50,054 nt of DNA from CAVRJC01 sp964505725 (lineage in GTDB: Bacteria > Actinomycetota > Acidimicrobiia > IMCC26256 > DASPTH01). A program made the translations under genes and the position numbers. The notes beneath the pieces were generated by a model. It did not search any database, was not told where the DNA came from, and saw only the letters and a program-made list of their open reading frames with translations. The stretch covers positions 1-50,054 of the forward strand of contig CAZDJK010000007.1 of the NCBI GenBank assembly GCA_964505725.1, read 5' to 3'. Numbering within the stretch: the stretch's first letter is position 1; each line of letters starts with the position of its first letter. This document shows, in pieces, positions 8,066-14,961 of this stretch.

Positions 8066-8794
8066 TCACCGCAGCAGCGCGAGCAGCCGATCGACGGCCG
8101 CGTGCACGTCGGCACCGACCACGACCGCATGCTCACGGCCGTCGCCGTCGACCCGCACCTCTCCGGTGCCGGGATCGACGGCCAGCGCGCGCACCGCGGT
8201 GTCGACGACCGGCTCCCCCGTGCACGCGAGGAGCGCGAGCGGGTCGTGCAGCACGAGGGGAAGACCGGCGCGGGCTCGCCAGACCTCGATCTCGGACGCG
8301 AGCACCGGCGCGGCGTCGAGCAACTGCTGCAGCTCCCGCTCGTCGACGCGCATCGACGCGGTGACGTCGAGCGGCACCACGAGCGCGTCGGTGGCGGCGA
8401 TCACGACGCTCGCGGCCGCGGGATCGGCGCCGAAGTTGTGCTCGATCCCGTACACGGTGCCCCGATGGGGGACCGGCGCGAGCGCACCGCCCATGACGGT
8501 CAGCGGCGGGAGCGACGCACCCAGGACCAGGAGACGCGCCACGTTGGTGAGGGGCCCGATCGCGAGCATCGCGTCGAGGTCGCCGTCGGCCACGCGGCGG
8601 GCGAGCACGTCGGGCTCGGAGCCGGCGACCACCGGCGCGTCCACGAGCGACGCCGCGAGCGCGACGCGCCGTTGGTGGTCGCCGCCGGTCGTGCTCACGC
8701 CGACGAGCTCGACGCCGGGATGGGCGCGCGCGACGACGAGCGCGACCGCGTCGTCGGGGTTGTCTCCGACGTCGGTGTCGATCCAGAGCCGCAC
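8066..8794 (-). CDS. Nucleoside hydrolase (inosine-uridine preferring, IunH family)
   Basis: 242 residues beginning VRLWIDTDVGDNPDDAVALV. The N-terminal aspartate cluster (D-T-D-x-G-x-x-x-D-D-A) is the calcium-binding ribose-recognition signature of ribonucleoside hydrolases. Further family features are AIGPLTNVARLL, VMGGAL, EHNFGADPAAASVVI and LHDPLALL. It would cleave the N-glycosidic bond of nucleosides for purine or pyrimidine salvage in the cytoplasm. At 242 residues it is shorter than the usual 310 or so, with the loss towards the C-terminal half. The start GTG lies 2 nt after the stop of the upstream epimerase gene, so the pair is probably cotranscribed. Confidence 0.8.
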   Translation of the reverse strand: MRLWIDTDVGDNPDDAVALVVARAHPGVELVGVSTTGGDHQRRVALAASLVDAPVVAGSEPDVLARRVADGDLDAMLAIGPLTNVARLLVLGASLPPLTVMGGALAPVPHRGTVYGIEHNFGADPAAASVVIAATDALVVPLDVTASMRVDERELQQLLDAAPVLASEIEVWRARAGLPLVLHDPLALLACTGEPVVDTAVRALAVDPGTGEVRVDGDGREHAVVVGADVHAAVDRLLALLR

Positions 8795-8796
8795 GC

Positions 8797-9693
8797 CTAC
8801 CCCGCGAGCACGGCTCGCAGCGCGCCGTCGAGCTCGGGGTACTTGAAGGTGAAGCCGCTTTCGCGGAGCTTGGTGGAGTCGACGCGTTGGCCCGACACGA
8901 GCACCTCGAGCAGTTCGCTCCCGTAGAGCACGCGCAGCGGCAGGAGCGGCGTGGGGAGCACGGTCGGGCGGTGCAACGCGTGCCCGAGCGCGGCAGTGAA
9001 CTCCTCGTTGGTGATCACGTCGGGTGCGGTGAGGTTCACCGGGCCCGACACACCAGGCGTACGTATCAGATGGCGGATGGCCGCGACCTCGTCGGCGACG
9101 GCGATCCAGCTCATGTACTGCTCGCCCGATCCGAGCCGCCCGCCGAGCCCGAGCCGGAACGGCAGCAGCAACCGGCCGAGCACGCCGCCGTGGCGGCTCA
9201 GCACCAGCCCGGAGCGGATGTTGACCACGCGGATGCCGGCGGCGGCCGCGGGCGCGGTGGCCTGCTCCCACGCCACGCACACCTCGGCGCCGAAGTCGGT
9301 GCCCGGCGGCGCCGACTCGTCGATGACGGTGGCGCCGGTATCGCCGTAGTACCCGATCGCCGACGCCGACACGAGCACCCGCGGCGGGGGCTGTAGTGCC
9401 GCCAGCGTGCGCGCGAGCAGCGTGGTGCCATGGGTGCGGCTCTCGACGATGAGCTGCTTGCGTGCCGGCGTCCATTTGCGGTCGCCGATGCCGGCACCCG
9501 CGAGGTGGACGGCGGCGCCGACCCCTGCCAGCGCCTCGGCGTCGATCGTGCCGCGGTCGGGATCCCAGCGGACGTCGTCAGCCCCCTCGGGCTCGCCGCG
9601 CACGAGCCGCACGACACGGTGGCCGTCGGCCCGCAGCACGGGGAGGAGCGCGGTGCCCAGGCGCCCGTGGGAACCGGTGACGACCACGTCCAT
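8797..9693 (-). CDS. TIGR01777-type NAD-dependent epimerase/oxidoreductase
   Basis: 298 residues of the SDR39U1-like extended short-chain dehydrogenase family. A Rossmann motif VVVTGSHGRLG opens the protein. It is followed by the highly characteristic VHLAGAGIGDRKWTPARKQL, a catalytic SASAIGYYGDTG region, NIRSGLVLSRHGGVL, MSWIAVADEVAAI, and a C-terminal domain ending in the family motif LRESGFTFKYPELDGALR. The substrate is unknown. ATG 9693 is chosen because family members start right before the Rossmann strand; a GTG at 9699 is possible. It precedes the nucleoside hydrolase by 2 nt. Confidence 0.9.
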   Translation of the reverse strand: MDVVVTGSHGRLGTALLPVLRADGHRVVRLVRGEPEGADDVRWDPDRGTIDAEALAGVGAAVHLAGAGIGDRKWTPARKQLIVESRTHGTTLLARTLAALQPPPRVLVSASAIGYYGDTGATVIDESAPPGTDFGAEVCVAWEQATAPAAAAGIRVVNIRSGLVLSRHGGVLGRLLLPFRLGLGGRLGSGEQYMSWIAVADEVAAIRHLIRTPGVSGPVNLTAPDVITNEEFTAALGHALHRPTVLPTPLLPLRVLYGSELLEVLVSGQRVDSTKLRESGFTFKYPELDGALRAVLAG

Positions 9694-9751
9694 CGGCACA
9701 CGCTAACGGTGCCGGCCGGCGGCCTCGCTCTCGGTAGGATCGTGCTCCCGA

Positions 9752-9825
9752 GCGCCCCTAGCTCAACTGGTTAGAGCAAGTGACTCTTAATCACTAGGTT
9801 CAGGGTTCGAGTCCCTGGGGGCGTA
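9752..9825 (+). tRNA. tRNA-Lys(CUU)
   Basis: A complete 74-nt cloverleaf. The acceptor stem pairs GCGCCCC (9752-9758) with GGGGCGT (9818-9824), and the discriminator is A. The D arm is GCTC/GAGC and the anticodon stem AGTGA/TCACT encloses the loop CTCTTAA, so the anticodon is CUU, reading AAG lysine codons. The T arm is CAGGG-TTCGAGT-CCCTG. The 3' CCA is not encoded. Its 3' half is the insertion target of the element that follows and is duplicated at 11136-11185; the tRNA itself remains intact. Confidence 0.96.
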
Positions 9826-9831
9826 CAAACG
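9782..9831 (+). repeat. attL: 50-bp repeat, tRNA-proximal copy
   Basis: The stretch from GACTCTTAATCACTAGG in the anticodon arm through the tRNA 3' end and six bases beyond is repeated without mismatch at 11136-11185. Identity stops at 9781/11135 on the left and at 9832/11186 on the right. A perfect duplication of a tRNA 3' end beside an integrase gene is the signature of tyrosine-recombinase integration. Confidence 0.9.
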
Positions 9832-9851
9832 CTGACCTGCACGAACGCGCG

Positions 9852-10590
9852 TCACGAAGCGTCACGAGCAGCCTCTGCAGGCCGACTGGTAGCAGGATTG
9901 GTAGCAGACCCGCGCACGAGTGCCGCGACCGCTTCCGCGTTCGTTCGTTGCGCGCCTGGGAGCGTGTGCACGTAGGTCCTCAACGTGAACGCCGGGTCGG
10001 CGTGACCGAGCCGATCAGCTACCTCCCGATGGTTGGCGTGCACGCTCAGTTGATGTGTCGCGTGCGTGTGGCGGACGTCGTGGAGACGGATGCGCGGAAG
10101 CCCGGAATGGGTGACCGCGCGGACCCATGCTTTCGTGAGCGTGTCGGGACGGATCGCCCCGCCATCGGGGGCGACGAACACCCGGCCCGAGTCCTTCCAG
10201 CCGGCGCCGACTAGGAGCCGCATCTCGGCCTGCCGTGCCCGCCACGAGCGCAGCACGCCGAGGGTGGTGTCGTCGAGATCGACCGTCCGCTCGGATTGTT
10301 CGCTCTTGGTTGTGTCCTCGTAGGTTTCGCTTTCGACCTGGTTGTAGGTCACCGCGACCGTGAGGGTCTGCGCTTCGAGGTCGACGTGGACCAGCGGAGC
10401 CCGCACGCCTCAGCACGGCGAAGCCCGGTGAACGCCATCGTCCACCACACCGGCCAGTAGTAGTCCTCCCGGCTGTGCTCGAGGAAGGTCGCGAGCTCGG
10501 CTGGCGTCCACACGTTCGCCTCCGGCGAGCGCGCTGACTTCGATGATGGCGGCGACGCGTTCGCCGCGGCGTTGGCCGCGAGCAACCCCC
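9852..10590 (-). pseudogene. Tyrosine site-specific integrase, truncated and frameshifted
   Basis: Two minus-strand frames together encode the catalytic half of a phage-type tyrosine recombinase. The upstream part (about 10395-10590) reads NVWTPAELATFLEHS and then FTGLRRAEACGLRW, which carries the first catalytic arginine. The downstream part (9852-10406) continues VDLEAQTLTVAV and contains HDVRHTHATHQL (the H-x-x-R box), the later LGHAD histidine, and the tyrosine in LRTYVHTL. One missing base near 10390, inside the phrase expected to read GLRWSDVDLEAQ, separates the frames. The N-terminal arm-binding and core-binding domains are absent: similarity ends near 10590, where another ORF begins on the other strand. 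Confidence 0.85.
9886..9908. repeat. Tandem integrase-arm-like repeats, left end
   Basis: CTGGTAGCAGGA is followed directly by TTGGTAGCAGA inside the 3' end of the integrase gene. The same unit occurs as an exact tandem near the other end of the element. Repeats placed symmetrically inside both attachment sites are expected for arm-type sites bound by the integrase N-terminal domain. A further short direct repeat, GCGTCACGA, lies at 9849-9857 and 9859-9867. Confidence 0.6.
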
Positions 10591-10606
10591 GCCATACTCC
10601 TTGACG

Positions 10607-10951
10607 ATGATGCTTGCTCGGGCAAATGCAACGTCAACGGCTCGCTTCGGCCAGACTGCGACCGTGGTGGGTTTCCTCCTGTCCGTGACCTTCGCGTGCG
10701 GTCTCTTCATTGCTGTCGCCCACGTCATGAACCAGCGATTTGTCGCCCCGGTCTACGACGTCGCAGCGAACCTCACGGCCTTCGGATGCGCCGTCGCTGC
10801 CTCCTCGCTGCTCGGTCACCCGGTTCCCGCGATGTTCTCCGCCGTCGCCATCCTGTGCTGGCTCGTCCTCGCGCGGCGGACGATCCTCGATCGCCGCCGC
10901 CGCCGGTCGGAAGACAAGGGCGAAGCGAGCCCGTCGACCGGTTCAAACTGA
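10607..10951 (+). CDS. Small polytopic membrane protein inside the element remnant
   Basis: 114 residues from ATG 10607. Three hydrophobic segments are visible (around TATVVGFLLSVTFACGLFIA, LTAFGCAVAASSLLGH and AMFSAVAILCWLVLA), followed by a strongly basic stretch (RRTILDRRRRRSE) and a charged tail. No family is recognised. It is the only intact-looking gene between the two attachment repeats and starts about 16 bp from where integrase similarity ends. It may be cargo, or an ORF created or retained by the deletion. No ribosome site is obvious, which lowers confidence. Confidence 0.5.
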   Translation: MMLARANATSTARFGQTATVVGFLLSVTFACGLFIAVAHVMNQRFVAPVYDVAANLTAFGCAVAASSLLGHPVPAMFSAVAILCWLVLARRTILDRRRRRSEDKGEASPSTGSN

Positions 10952-10994
10952 GCCACCACCCGTCGGGCGGGCGCGGTCGCGCAGTCGCGGGGAA

Positions 10995-11027
10995 TTGGTA
11001 GCAGATTGGTAGCAGAATCCTGCTACC
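10995..11027. repeat. Tandem TTGGTAGCAGA repeats plus inverted copy, right end
   Basis: Two exact adjacent copies of TTGGTAGCAGA (10995-11005 and 11006-11016) are followed by an inverted copy, so GGTAGCAG at 11008-11015 pairs with CTGCTACC at 11020-11027 across a 4-nt loop. The unit matches the repeats at 9886-9908 near the opposite end of the element. These are probably integrase arm or accessory sites. Confidence 0.6.
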
Positions 11028-11135
11028 ACGTCCTCGGACACAATCCGATACAACCGTGTCCGTGAGCACGTCGTTGTGGGATACCGACTCTGCGGCGCTC
11101 GGATGTACCCGCGCATTCTCGGAGAGCCGGAATGG

Positions 11136-11185
11136 GACTCTTAATCACTAGGTTCAGGGTTCGAGTCCCTGGGGGCGTACAAACG
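11136..11185 (+). repeat. attR: 50-bp copy of the tRNA-Lys 3' end
   Basis: A perfect copy of 9782-9831, comprising the 3' side of the anticodon arm, the variable loop, T arm and acceptor strand of tRNA-Lys. There is no 5' half here, so it is not a functional tRNA. It marks the distal junction of the integrated element. Confidence 0.9.
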
Positions 11186-11339
11186 GGCGTGTATTGCTGT
11201 ATTGCAGCGCCTGATGTGTCACAGGTCAGCTACGGCTGATGTGGGACGCGGCAACGGGTGATGAGTTCCACGGTAACGGCTGATGCTTGACAGCGCGGGC
11301 CCACTGCCTTCCGCTCTTGGGAGCGGAGGAGGTGGCCGA

Positions 11340-11543
11340 GTGCCCAAGGAGCTCAGCAAAGTGGAACAGCGTTACGACGCCGTGGTCGCCGTCATTCGTG
11401 ACAGGCTGTCGGTGAGTGACGGGGGCGGAACATGGACCACGGCTTCACCGACCGCGACGAGCTGCTGGGCCAACAAGGCGCCGAGTCCCGCAGCCGATTC
11501 AACCGCCGGCGCTACGAGAGAAAGTCCACCAGTAGAGCGTTGA
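11340..11543 (+). pseudogene. IS481-type transposase, N-terminal remnant
   Basis: From GTG 11340, preceded by GGAGGAGG, the product begins VPKELSKVEQRYDAVVAVIR, the standard opening of IS481-family transposases just before their helix-turn-helix. After about 26 residues the similarity stops, where a V-T-x-V-A-x-x-x-G-V-S helix would be expected, and the rest is unrelated sequence running into the 3' end of the hydrolase gene. The DDE catalytic core is absent. The 150 bp upstream hold three variants of the phrase ACGGCTGATG (one as ACGGGTGATG) and a TGTCACAGGTC that may be an old terminus. It lies 155 bp outside attR. Confidence 0.65.
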
Positions 11544-12321
11544 GCGCGTCGGTGGCCTCGAGCTGTATCCAGTGTCCGGCGCCGTCGATGCGCTCATAGC
11601 GCCATGGGCCGGTGACGTAGGCCGCCGAGTCGAGCATCTGGCGTTCGGTGAGCGCGAGGTCGCCACTGCTCCACACGCCCATCGTCGGCGCGGCGATGGG
11701 AGGCAAGGCCGGCGGCGGCGCCAGCAGCGACTCGGGGCCGACGTTGGCGCGGTACCAGTTGAGTCCGGCGGTGAGCGCGCCCGGCCGGCGGAGATCGGCG
11801 ACGACGGCGTCGGCGTCGGGGTGGTTCGCCCATTCGCGGAAGTTGCGGAAGTCGTCGGCCGAGAGCCACTCCTCGGCGATGCCCGCGAACTGGAACAGCA
11901 GCATGTACCACGACTTCTGACGCTGCTCCATGCCGGCGCCGCGGAACGCGGCTGGGTGCCCCACGGACAGCGCGACCAACCGTTCGACCCGGTCGGGCAC
12001 GAAGGACGCGAAGCCCCACCCGATCGCCGCGCCCCAGTCGTGGCCCACGACGTGCGCGCGCTCGACACCGACCGCGTCCATGATGCCGATCACGTCGCCC
12101 ACCAGGGTCGGCAGCGTGTACTCCTCGACGGCCTCGGGCGCGAACGACTCGCCCATGCCGCGCAGGTCGGGCGCGACGGTGCGGAAGCCCGCGGCGTGGA
12201 GCGCGGGGAGCTGCGGGCGCCACAGGCGATGGGAGTCGGGCCAGCCGTGCAGCAGCACGACGGCAGGACCGTCGCCCGCCACGTCCACCTCGAACCCGGC
12301 ACCGTTCACGTCGAACTTCAT
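11512..12321 (-). CDS. Alpha/beta hydrolase, epoxide-hydrolase-like
   Basis: 269 residues. The oxyanion-hole motif HGWPDSHRLW lies near residue 25, the nucleophile elbow GHDWGAAIG (aspartate nucleophile) near 93, and the catalytic histidine in GAGHWIQ near 250. An Asp nucleophile with H-G-x-P upstream is typical of epoxide hydrolases and haloalkane dehalogenases rather than serine esterases; a lid region of about 60 residues follows the elbow. It would hydrolyse an epoxide or a related small molecule in the cytoplasm. It lies 43 bp downstream of the FAD monooxygenase on the same strand, and the pairing suggests oxidation followed by hydrolysis of one substrate. Confidence 0.85.
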   Translation of the reverse strand: MKFDVNGAGFEVDVAGDGPAVVLLHGWPDSHRLWRPQLPALHAAGFRTVAPDLRGMGESFAPEAVEEYTLPTLVGDVIGIMDAVGVERAHVVGHDWGAAIGWGFASFVPDRVERLVALSVGHPAAFRGAGMEQRQKSWYMLLFQFAGIAEEWLSADDFRNFREWANHPDADAVVADLRRPGALTAGLNWYRANVGPESLLAPPPALPPIAAPTMGVWSSGDLALTERQMLDSAAYVTGPWRYERIDGAGHWIQLEATDALNALLVDFLS

Positions 12322-12364
12322 CGGTGCAACTCCCGTCGTTCCCCTTCGGCCAGCCCGCGGACCG

Positions 12365-13774
12365 TCAGCCCGCCACGAGCGCCAGGAGCTCGGCGCGCGT
12401 CGGCCCCGGGAACGGCTCGCCGTCGGTGCCCAGTTCCAGGACCCGTTCGGCGACTCCGGGCCGCGAGAGCACGTCGACGCCGCGGGCCAGCAGCGACACG
12501 ATCTCCAGGTAGGCGCGCAACAGCTCGGGGTCTTTGGCCGTCGAGTTCGCCAGGGCCTGGCCGAGCAGCCACGCCGGATCGTCGGTCTCGTAGGGCAAGC
12601 CGGCGATCTGTGCGTCGATCTCAGCGAGGCGGTGGCGATCGAAAGTCAGCGTGTCGCGGAAGTAGGGCTCGACGGTCTCTGTGGTGGCGTCGTGCCACGC
12701 GGTCGCGAACTCGAACGCCTCGCTGGGCGCGACTCGTCGCAGTGTGTCGCGCAGCTCGCACGCGTGGAGCATGCCGATCGAGGCGCCGCGGCCGACCGAG
12801 GGGTTGGTGCACGCCCACGAGTCGCCGAGCGGGACCACTCCGGTCGCCACCGGCAGGCCGTCAACGACGAACGTGCGGTGGCGGTCCTCGATCTTGGCCA
12901 TCACCTCGACGCCGGTGATCGCCTCGCCGTCGAGCCAGTGCGCGACGAGCGGGTAACTCGCGATCACGCGCATCCACACGTCAGGGTCGCGCGCCGCGCG
13001 CAGCGCGGCGTCGCCCGCGCTGGTGACCAGGCCCACGCCCCAGGTGCCGTTGTCAGCGGGCAACGTGAGGATCGAGATCGAGTCGCAAGGCATGAGAGCG
13101 GGCCCGAACGCGGGTGGCAGCGACCCGTCGGCAGAGCAGAAATGGCGTCCGTAGTAGACGAAGCCGCAGTCCTCGAGCTCCTCGACCGGAGGGCGAGCAC
13201 CGATGCCGGCGAGGAGACGGGGAAGTGCCGAACGGCGCCCGCCGGCGTCGACCACGAGGTCGGCGCCCACCTCGTCGCCTTCCTCGGTGACCACACCCAC
13301 GACGTGGCGGACACCGTCGACCTGGTCGTCGCCTGCGAGCAGACCCTTCACCGCGACACCGCGGCGCACCTCCACGCCCGGCGTGCGGGCCGTGACACGC
13401 CCAACCGCGGCCTCGACCACCGGGCGGCGCCCGGTGAGGACCGCGAAGCGCGCGTCGTCGGCACGCAGGCCACCGCTCATCTCCACCGGCATCCCCTCGA
13501 ACGGGTTCATCCGGAGCGCGCCGTCCGCGTCGAGCTCCGCCGCGACCGCGGGCAGCTCCGCCTCGACGACCTCGCGAAACCGCGGGAGGAAGTAGTGCAA
13601 CATCCGGAACTGGTTCACGCCACGGCGCTCCCAGGACTCCCACGCCTCCGCCGCGCAGGCCGCGGGCGGCGCGGGATCACGTTCGAGCACACGGGCGCGG
13701 TGCCCATCGCCAGCGAGCAACATCGCCGCGGCCTGGCCCGTGAGGCCGCCTCCGATGATCACGACCTCGGCCAT
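12365..13774 (-). CDS. FAD-dependent monooxygenase/oxidoreductase
   Basis: 469 residues of the PHBH-like flavoprotein fold. The dinucleotide motif VVIIGGGLTGQAAAMLLAGD is at the N-terminus, a VLERD flavin-binding acid follows, a DLVVDAGGRRSALPRLLA region (the D-G motif) lies near residue 170, and the second FAD motif GVVPLGDSWACTNPSVGRGA near 315. The substrate is unknown; the C-terminal 100 residues are helical and not diagnostic. ATG 13774 has GGAGA about 8 nt upstream. The alpha/beta hydrolase follows, so the two genes probably form a catabolic or detoxification operon. Confidence 0.85.
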   Translation of the reverse strand: MAEVVIIGGGLTGQAAAMLLAGDGHRARVLERDPAPPAACAAEAWESWERRGVNQFRMLHYFLPRFREVVEAELPAVAAELDADGALRMNPFEGMPVEMSGGLRADDARFAVLTGRRPVVEAAVGRVTARTPGVEVRRGVAVKGLLAGDDQVDGVRHVVGVVTEEGDEVGADLVVDAGGRRSALPRLLAGIGARPPVEELEDCGFVYYGRHFCSADGSLPPAFGPALMPCDSISILTLPADNGTWGVGLVTSAGDAALRAARDPDVWMRVIASYPLVAHWLDGEAITGVEVMAKIEDRHRTFVVDGLPVATGVVPLGDSWACTNPSVGRGASIGMLHACELRDTLRRVAPSEAFEFATAWHDATTETVEPYFRDTLTFDRHRLAEIDAQIAGLPYETDDPAWLLGQALANSTAKDPELLRAYLEIVSLLARGVDVLSRPGVAERVLELGTDGEPFPGPTRAELLALVAG

Positions 13775-14014
13775 GGTCCATGTCTCCTGTCCCGCGCCGT
13801 CTCAGAGCCGTGACGATAACGGAGTCCTCAACGCCACCCGGCCGGCCCATGAGCCGGCCCGTGACGGACACCGGACGACACTGCGCCATGTCGGTTGCCG
13901 TGTCCCCGATTGTCTCGAAATCTCGCGTGGGATCGCGTGGCCGCTATGGCGTAGTCCACCTTGGCTTCGAGGTGCGTCGGTGTCACGATGGGCGCAGTAC
14001 AAGGGAGGCCGAGA

Positions 14015-14335
14015 ATGGTCGGGAACGACGGCAGGGATGAACCGGGCGGGCAGCCGACGGTGCGAGCGGCACAGACCAGAGGAATGACCGTGTTCGGTCG
14101 GCAAGGCAGCCCAACCCTGACACTCGCGCTTCCTTTCTCACGGGTCGACGTTACGGCCAACGATGCGGCACCGTTGGTCGCTGACCTCGCGACACTCATC
14201 GCTCGGCTTGCTCGCGCGATCCAGTCGGCCGGTCTTTCGGATGCAGTCACAACAGAGTTGGCTGCGATCGCGAACGCAGCCGACGCCCTGGGTGCAGGTG
14301 TCGACGTGACCGACTCGAGCGGGACGGAAGGCTGA
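14015..14335 (+). CDS. Hypothetical protein, 106 residues
   Basis: ATG 14015 is supported by GGGAGG 6 nt upstream. The first 35 residues are polar and Gly/Arg/Gln-rich. The C-terminal two thirds alternates hydrophobic and polar residues in long helices (LVADLATLIARLARAIQSAG, then TELAAIANAADALGAG), suggesting a helical bundle or coiled coil. There is no signal peptide, membrane helix or recognised family. It lies between two minus-strand genes and has its own upstream region. Confidence 0.5.
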   Translation: MVGNDGRDEPGGQPTVRAAQTRGMTVFGRQGSPTLTLALPFSRVDVTANDAAPLVADLATLIARLARAIQSAGLSDAVTTELAAIANAADALGAGVDVTDSSGTEG

Positions 14336-14350
14336 CACCGCAAGCGCCGA

Positions 14351-14818
14351 TCAGGCAGATACGGCGCGAGTCAACGTGTCCCGGTCTGACGCTCGATCTC
14401 GCGCTTCAGCTCCGCCTCTGAAATGGGTTTGCGGTGGCCGTAAACGAACCAGGCACGTCCACCCAGAATGAGCGCCCACGCGATGAGCGGGTAGGCGAAC
14501 GCGGTGACCGTCGGGGTCAGTCAGTTCAGCTCCATAACCCCACGGGTTGACCCTCGGCTCGTGCACGAACTCCATGCCCATGTCCGCGAGTGAACGGTGC
14601 AGCGTGTCGACGCTTTCGACCTGGAAATACAGCGTGGATTCAGCATGTGCGACGGGTGACTCATTGAAGAAGATTGTGAAGTCGGCTTCGTCGCGGACGG
14701 CCGTGACACCGGCGTCCGGAATGTCGAACTCGACTTCCAGTCCGAGGATGCCCACATACCAGTCGGCCGCGCGCTTGCGATCTGCGACCGGCAGTCCCAG
14801 ATGATCGAGCTTCGCCAT
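14351..14818 (-). CDS. VOC (glyoxalase/bleomycin-resistance) protein with an abnormal C-terminus
   Basis: The first 120 residues form a standard vicinal-oxygen-chelate domain: KLDHLGLPVADRKRAADWYV, the metal-type acidic positions in TLYFQVESVD, and the closing NPWGYGAELTDPDGHRVRL. Family members stop a few residues after that motif, but here translation runs on for about 36 residues of Arg/Gly-rich sequence with poorer third-position GC. The same DNA in another minus frame encodes a plausible membrane protein tail (14371-14520). The gene may have lost its own stop through a deletion joining it to that neighbour. Its substrate is unknown. Confidence 0.75.
   Translation of the reverse strand: MAKLDHLGLPVADRKRAADWYVGILGLEVEFDIPDAGVTAVRDEADFTIFFNESPVAHAESTLYFQVESVDTLHRSLADMGMEFVHEPRVNPWGYGAELTDPDGHRVRLPAHRVGAHSGWTCLVRLRPPQTHFRGGAEARDRASDRDTLTRAVSA
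14371..14520 (-). pseudogene. C-terminal part of a small membrane protein, overlapping the VOC gene in another frame
   Basis: After a TGA at 14521 the frame reads TPTVTAFAYPLIAWALILGG and continues RAWFVYGHRKPISEAELKRE to a TGA at 14371: one clear transmembrane helix, then a basic linker and an amphipathic acidic/basic helix. Third codon positions are strongly GC-rich, more so than in the overlapping VOC frame. There is no ATG, GTG or TTG start; the first codon after the stop is CTG. I read it as the tail of a deleted gene. A CTG-started gene coupled to the upstream stop is a weaker alternative. Confidence 0.45.
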
Positions 14819-14961
14819 GGCACCGAGCCTCCCCAGTCGACGGTCGCACGGATTGCCCTGATCGGGAGCGCCCTCAGCGAGCGCCGAACGGCAGTTGGGC
14901 GAGCGAACAGCACCGAGCTCAGGTGATCACCATCACGGTTCGCGCACGCAGGTGGTTGCCA

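Larger units (their letters stand above)
9782..11185. mobile_element. Decayed integrative element at tRNA-Lys, about 1.4 kb
   Basis: The boundaries are the 50-bp repeats at 9782-9831 and 11136-11185. Inside are a truncated and frameshifted tyrosine integrase facing the tRNA, TTGGTAGCAGA-type repeats next to both ends, and one small membrane-protein ORF. No replication, excisionase, packaging or conjugation gene remains. The simplest reading is a prophage or integrative element that lost its interior by deletion and can no longer excise itself, although its attachment sites could still recombine if an integrase were supplied from elsewhere in the genome. Confidence 0.75.

Noticed and set aside
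11136..11185. Second tRNA-Lys gene
   Set aside because: It contains only the 3' part from within the anticodon arm onwards; the acceptor 5' strand and D arm are missing. It is an attachment-site copy.
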